7,174 bases of DNA from Chthoniobacter flavus (GTDB lineage Bacteria > Verrucomicrobiota > Verrucomicrobiia > Chthoniobacterales > Terrimicrobiaceae). The DNA lies in NCBI GenBank assembly GCA_945863785.1, contig CAMBAQ010000098.1:1-7174 (forward strand), read 5' to 3'. The notes below the pieces were generated by a model that was not told where the DNA came from, did not search any database, and saw only the letters and a list, made by a program, of their open reading frames with translations. The position numbers and the translations under genes were made by a program. This document shows positions 4,858 through 7,174 of the stretch, piece by piece. Each line of letters begins with the position of its first letter. The stretch's first letter is position 1.

Positions 4858-7076
4858 TTAATGCCCCGGCGACTGTCGATAATTCAGCGACATCCCCGGA
4901 GACGGATTTTCAGTTTCGCAAGCAATCCCAGTTACCGCCTCTTCGTCAGGATCTCAAGGTGACTCCTCTCCGTATTCGCGGGAGGGACGCCTATGTGGTT
5001 AAAGATCCTCTCTCACTCCAGTATTTCCGCTGGGGGCAGAAGGAATACTACCTTTCCACACTCTTGGACGGCAAGAAAACCGGCCTCCAGATTTTGCAGA
5101 TGATGCAGAGGGCTTTTCCCGAGGCGGATTACGACGAGCAGGATCTCCAGATTGCTCTCATGCAGTTTATGAATGCCGGTTTGTTGCTCACCGACGGCAC
5201 GATGGCGCAGAGCATCTACCACCAGCGTCAGTTCGCCATTAAAAAAGCCAAAAAAGGCAAACTCTGGCTGACCATTCTTTCGAAATTTATTTCTTTTAAG
5301 ATCACCCTTTTTGATCCTGATCTTCTCCTGCTGCGGATGAGCAAGCGTTTGGGGTTCCTTTGGACGTGGAAGGCCGTAGCGGTTCTTTTGGTCATGATGG
5401 CTTCAAGTGGATGGCTCTTGACTCGCGATACCGGCAGCTTCGTCAGTCGCATGCCGAATATTTTCGGCTGGGAAAACCTGTTCATCATTTGGATCGTGAT
5501 GATTTTAGTGAAGATTGTTCACGAGTTCGGGCACGGCCTCTCCTGCAAGCATTTTGGCGGGGAGGTTCACGAAATGGGAGCCATGTTCATTCTTTTTTCT
5601 CCCTTTCTCTTCTGCAACGCCACGGATAGCTGGGTGTTTACGGAAAAATGGAAACGTATTGTCGTGAACTTCGCTGGCATTTACCTCGAGCTATTTTTAG
5701 CCTCGGTGGCCGCCGCCCTATGGGTTCTCACACCTCCAGGGTTTTTCAACCAAGTGTGTTTCAATGTGGCCCTCGTCTGCAGTGTGATGACGGTTTTCTT
5801 CAATGTGAACCCCCTCATGAAATTCGATGGCTACTATGCCCTGTCTGATTTTTTGGAGGTTCCAAATCTCAAGGAACGTGCTGATCGAGCTTTGGTCACT
5901 CGCACAGCGGGTTTTTTCACAGGAGGAGAAGGCGTTTTGCGAGACCCCATCGTCGAGGGTTTCAAGTGGCCGATTCTGATTTATGGGGTCGGCAGCTATG
6001 TGTGGACATTTATAGTTGCCAGCAACATGATACAGCATATTGGTAGCATGCTTGAGCCAATCGGCCTAGATCGTATTGTGCAGTCCAGCGCGGGAATCGT
6101 GCTTGTGATGGGTATCGTTGCACCACCGTGGTTGGTGGCCAGTCAAATTATGAAAGTCATTAAATCTGAAGATGACCACCGAGTCCGAAATAGGGTGCTC
6201 ATCACCCTCGGTTGCGTTTTGCTGGTCGTGGCGGCCTTGCTGTTCTTTCCGGCGCCCGTGACAGTCAAGACCGCCTGCGCCTTGGAGGGTAGCAACCGCA
6301 TTCGCGTCACCGCGGCGACGGGTGGGTTTATCCAAAAGATTTCCGTGAGCGACGGTCAAAGTGTTGAGTTGGGCGAGGAATTGGCCGTCTTGGAGAATCC
6401 CGAACTAGGGGTTTATCTTGCCAAGCTGAAGCTTCAAAAAGAAACGCTCCATGTCCAACAGGCATTCGCGCTTTCCCGGCAGATGGATAAGGAAATCCCG
6501 TCACTTCGCGCCCAAGTTTTACAGTTCGACACGGCCATTAAAAAGCAGGCGCAGGATGTTGCGGCACTCCAAATGCGTGCCCCTGTGCGAGGCATGGTGA
6601 TCGGACAAAAGTTACAAGATAAAGTGGGCACTCTTCTTCGGCAGGGGGAACTTTTATGCGAGATTCTTCCAGACGGCCCCCTCCAAGCCGTAGTCGTGTT
6701 GAAAGAAAACGAGGCCAGTCTTGTGGAGGTCGGCCAGAGCGTTACCTTCCGCCTGCTTTCTTCTCCCGGCAAGGCTTCCCCTGGAAAAGTCCTCACTGTT
6801 GCCTCAAGTCCTTCGCTAGAGTTACCTCATCAATCTCTCAGCCAGTATGCTGGCGGCACTGTGCCCAGTGTCCTGACTGATAGAGGGAATAACTCGGCGC
6901 CCATCGCCCTCCCGTCCAGTTTGGTTTACAAAGCCACCATCGCCCTTGAAGATCCGAACGGAATTTTGCGTCCCGGCATGAGCGGTCTTGTGAAGATCCA
7001 GTGCGGCCAAAAGCCACTTGGCGCTGTCCTCTATCTGAAATTCCGCAACATGCTGCGGACGGATTTCCAGATTTAA
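4854..7076 (+). CDS. PqqD-like / M50 zinc metalloprotease / HlyD adaptor fusion
   Basis: The 740-residue product has three parts. Residues about 30-113 resemble a PqqD-like winged helix (YVVKDPLSLQYFRWG, a LLDGKKTGLQIL helix, then FMNAGLL), the fold used as a peptide recognition element in RiPP pathways. Residues about 165-467 form a polytopic M50 (site-2) protease with some seven helices (near 167-189, 206-228, 268-293, 299-319, 371-392, 410-430, 447-467). HEFGH at 223-227 supplies the two zinc histidines and catalytic glutamate; NPLMKFDGYY at 319-328 supplies the third ligand, Asp325. ATDSWVFTEKWKRI (256-269) matches the 'putative peptide zinc metalloprotease' group. Residues about 472-718 are an HlyD-like module: lipoyl halves at 480-517 and 575-606, a short coiled coil between, then a beta-barrel. 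An odd helix count gives N-in/C-out topology, with the active site near the cytoplasmic face. The ATGA overlap fixes the start. All zinc-site residues are present, so it should be active; the substrate is unknown. Confidence 0.9.
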   Translation: MINAPATVDNSATSPETDFQFRKQSQLPPLRQDLKVTPLRIRGRDAYVVKDPLSLQYFRWGQKEYYLSTLLDGKKTGLQILQMMQRAFPEADYDEQDLQIALMQFMNAGLLLTDGTMAQSIYHQRQFAIKKAKKGKLWLTILSKFISFKITLFDPDLLLLRMSKRLGFLWTWKAVAVLLVMMASSGWLLTRDTGSFVSRMPNIFGWENLFIIWIVMILVKIVHEFGHGLSCKHFGGEVHEMGAMFILFSPFLFCNATDSWVFTEKWKRIVVNFAGIYLELFLASVAAALWVLTPPGFFNQVCFNVALVCSVMTVFFNVNPLMKFDGYYALSDFLEVPNLKERADRALVTRTAGFFTGGEGVLRDPIVEGFKWPILIYGVGSYVWTFIVASNMIQHIGSMLEPIGLDRIVQSSAGIVLVMGIVAPPWLVASQIMKVIKSEDDHRVRNRVLITLGCVLLVVAALLFFPAPVTVKTACALEGSNRIRVTAATGGFIQKISVSDGQSVELGEELAVLENPELGVYLAKLKLQKETLHVQQAFALSRQMDKEIPSLRAQVLQFDTAIKKQAQDVAALQMRAPVRGMVIGQKLQDKVGTLLRQGELLCEILPDGPLQAVVVLKENEASLVEVGQSVTFRLLSSPGKASPGKVLTVASSPSLELPHQSLSQYAGGTVPSVLTDRGNNSAPIALPSSLVYKATIALEDPNGILRPGMSGLVKIQCGQKPLGAVLYLKFRNMLRTDFQI

Positions 7077-7082
7077 GCTTTA

Positions 7083-7162
7083 GTCACGGACCGACAGAGC
7101 CGGTCCCTCCGTCACGGAAGGCGTCCTTCGATCGCCCTCGGAGGGATGGGCTCTGTCCGTCC
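7083..7162. repeat. large imperfect inverted repeat, probable interspersed intergenic element
   Basis: Arms at 7088-7111 and 7139-7162 are 24 bases each and match as inverted repeats at 21 of 24 positions, around a 27-base spacer. The spacer contains its own hairpin, GAAGG-CGT-CCTTC (7117-7129). Each arm can also fold alone: GGACC/GGTCC (7088-7092 with 7102-7106), and GGATGG with CCGTCC through one G-T pair (7145-7150 with 7157-7162). An 8-base direct repeat GTCACGGA occurs at 7083-7090 and 7111-7118. The element starts 7 bases after the M50 gene's stop. It resembles REP/BIME-type or MITE-like palindromic repeats. It may stabilise or end the operon transcript, but AAAAA rather than a T-tract follows it, so it is not a standard intrinsic terminator. 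The rest of 7077-7174 holds nothing else recognisable. Confidence 0.7.
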
Positions 7163-7174
7163 CAAAAATCCCCA

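Noticed and set aside
7139..7170. Intrinsic terminator at the end of the operon
   Set aside because: The hairpin is followed by AAAAA rather than a T-tract on the plus strand; on the minus strand the T-tract comes before the hairpin.

Overview
The window looks like a bacterial chromosome segment of about 52% GC (an estimate by eye) from a Gram-negative organism, since it encodes a TolC-type outer membrane protein and periplasmic adaptors. The GAF-HlyD and PqqD-like/M50/HlyD architectures, the weak or absent Shine-Dalgarno sequences and a palindromic intergenic repeat fit the Planctomycetota-Verrucomicrobiota group, with Verrucomicrobiota favoured. That placement is inferred from family resemblance alone.

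Layout. Bases 1-276 hold the 3' end of an RlmI-like 23S rRNA methyltransferase gene (+), probably unrelated to the rest. After 25 bases comes a convergent gene (302-2110, -) for a TolC-family outer membrane channel. A 97-base divergent intergenic region (2111-2207) carries a perfect 8+8 bp palindrome against the tolC-like start codon and candidate promoters facing both ways. A tight three-gene operon (+) follows: a GAF-containing, membrane-anchored HlyD-type adaptor (2208-4100), a small secreted HlyD-type adaptor (4087-4857), and a fusion of a PqqD-like domain, an M50 site-2-type zinc metalloprotease and an HlyD-type adaptor (4854-7076). The three genes overlap by 14 and 4 bases. The last 98 bases hold a large imperfect inverted repeat that looks like an interspersed intergenic element.

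How the genes may work together. All the envelope parts of a type-I/tripartite exporter are present (outer membrane channel and three adaptor modules), but the window has no ABC, RND or MFS pump. The only polytopic inner membrane protein is the M50 protease, with a PqqD/RRE-like domain predicted in the cytoplasm and an adaptor domain in the periplasm. The working hypothesis is a protease-centred export apparatus: a peptide or protein is recognised in the cytoplasm, cleaved in the membrane and passed through adaptors to TolC, with the GAF domain as a possible cytoplasmic sensor. This is inference. No substrate gene is visible here, and a pump could be encoded elsewhere.

No tRNA, rRNA, CRISPR array, transposase or phage gene was seen.
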